Shown: in pieces, positions 5,870-5,934 of the stretch | How positions within the stretch are numbered: position 1 is the stretch's first letter | Layout of the letters: every line of letters starts with the position of its first letter | Origin: RGIG3701 sp017403345 | GTDB taxonomy: Bacteria > Planctomycetota > Planctomycetia > Pirellulales > Thermoguttaceae | Assembly: GCA_017403345.1 (NCBI GenBank) | Contig: JAFQOH010000169.1 | Coordinates: 1-5,934, forward strand | Length of the DNA: 5,934 bases | Reading direction: 5' to 3' | The notes under the pieces: generated by a model | Told to the model about the DNA's origin: nothing | The model's database searches: none | Seen by the model: the letters and a program-made list of their open reading frames with translations, nothing else | Translations under genes and position numbers: made by a program

Positions 5870-5934
5870 TTTTTACCTGGTTCAGCATTCAAGCTGGGAA
5901 GTATTTTCCACAGGGGATCAGGTCAAGGACGAAT

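Noticed and set aside
5892..5900. TTTTCCACA, a match to the DnaA-box consensus
   Set aside because: A single 9-base match is expected by chance; there is no cluster of boxes and no replication gene nearby.

Overview
The window reads as one leftward (minus-strand) gene cluster followed by a repeat-rich non-coding flank. In transcription order it holds three tandem paralogues of a secreted protein: 512 aa at 3738-5276, 250 aa at 2911-3663 and 505 aa at 1363-2880. A 12-TM major facilitator transporter (79-1350) comes last. The gaps are 74, 30 and 12 bases, and each gene has its own GAAAGG/AAGGA-type ribosome binding site, so an operon is the simplest reading. Positions 1-78 lie downstream of the last stop codon and hold nothing I can call beyond a 7-bp inverted repeat (2-8/34-40).

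All three paralogues begin with a signal peptide and a BPL_N-type domain (class I glutamine amidotransferase/DJ-1-like fold). Each keeps a GICAGA nucleophile elbow and a late H-x-E pair. The two long ones add a C-terminal domain that I read as NlpC/P60-like (papain-fold cysteine hydrolase). The upstream copy has the expected catalytic Cys (in D-C-S) and His (in G-H-V). The downstream copy has Gly and Gln at exactly those two positions. The cluster therefore encodes a full-length putatively active protein, a GATase-like domain alone, and a full-length protein with a probably dead second domain. Patchy similarity among the three suggests recombination or gene conversion. A possible joint role is exported processing of a peptide, cell-wall fragment or amide-containing compound, with the transporter moving a related molecule. 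The substrate cannot be read from the sequence.

The 658 bases beyond the first gene (5277-5934) contain no credible gene. They hold a short leader, a small hairpin (5384-5414), an imperfect inverted repeat built of GCACGRAAAA-like words (5439-5528), eight tandem copies of a 28-bp hairpin-forming unit (5582-5805), and an AT-rich inverted repeat (5831-5869).

The organism looks like a Gram-negative-type bacterium of moderate GC. Several secreted BPL_N-domain paralogues plus repeat-rich intergenic DNA would fit the Planctomycetes/Lentisphaerae/Verrucomicrobia group, but this is inference; there is no rRNA or taxonomic marker in the window.
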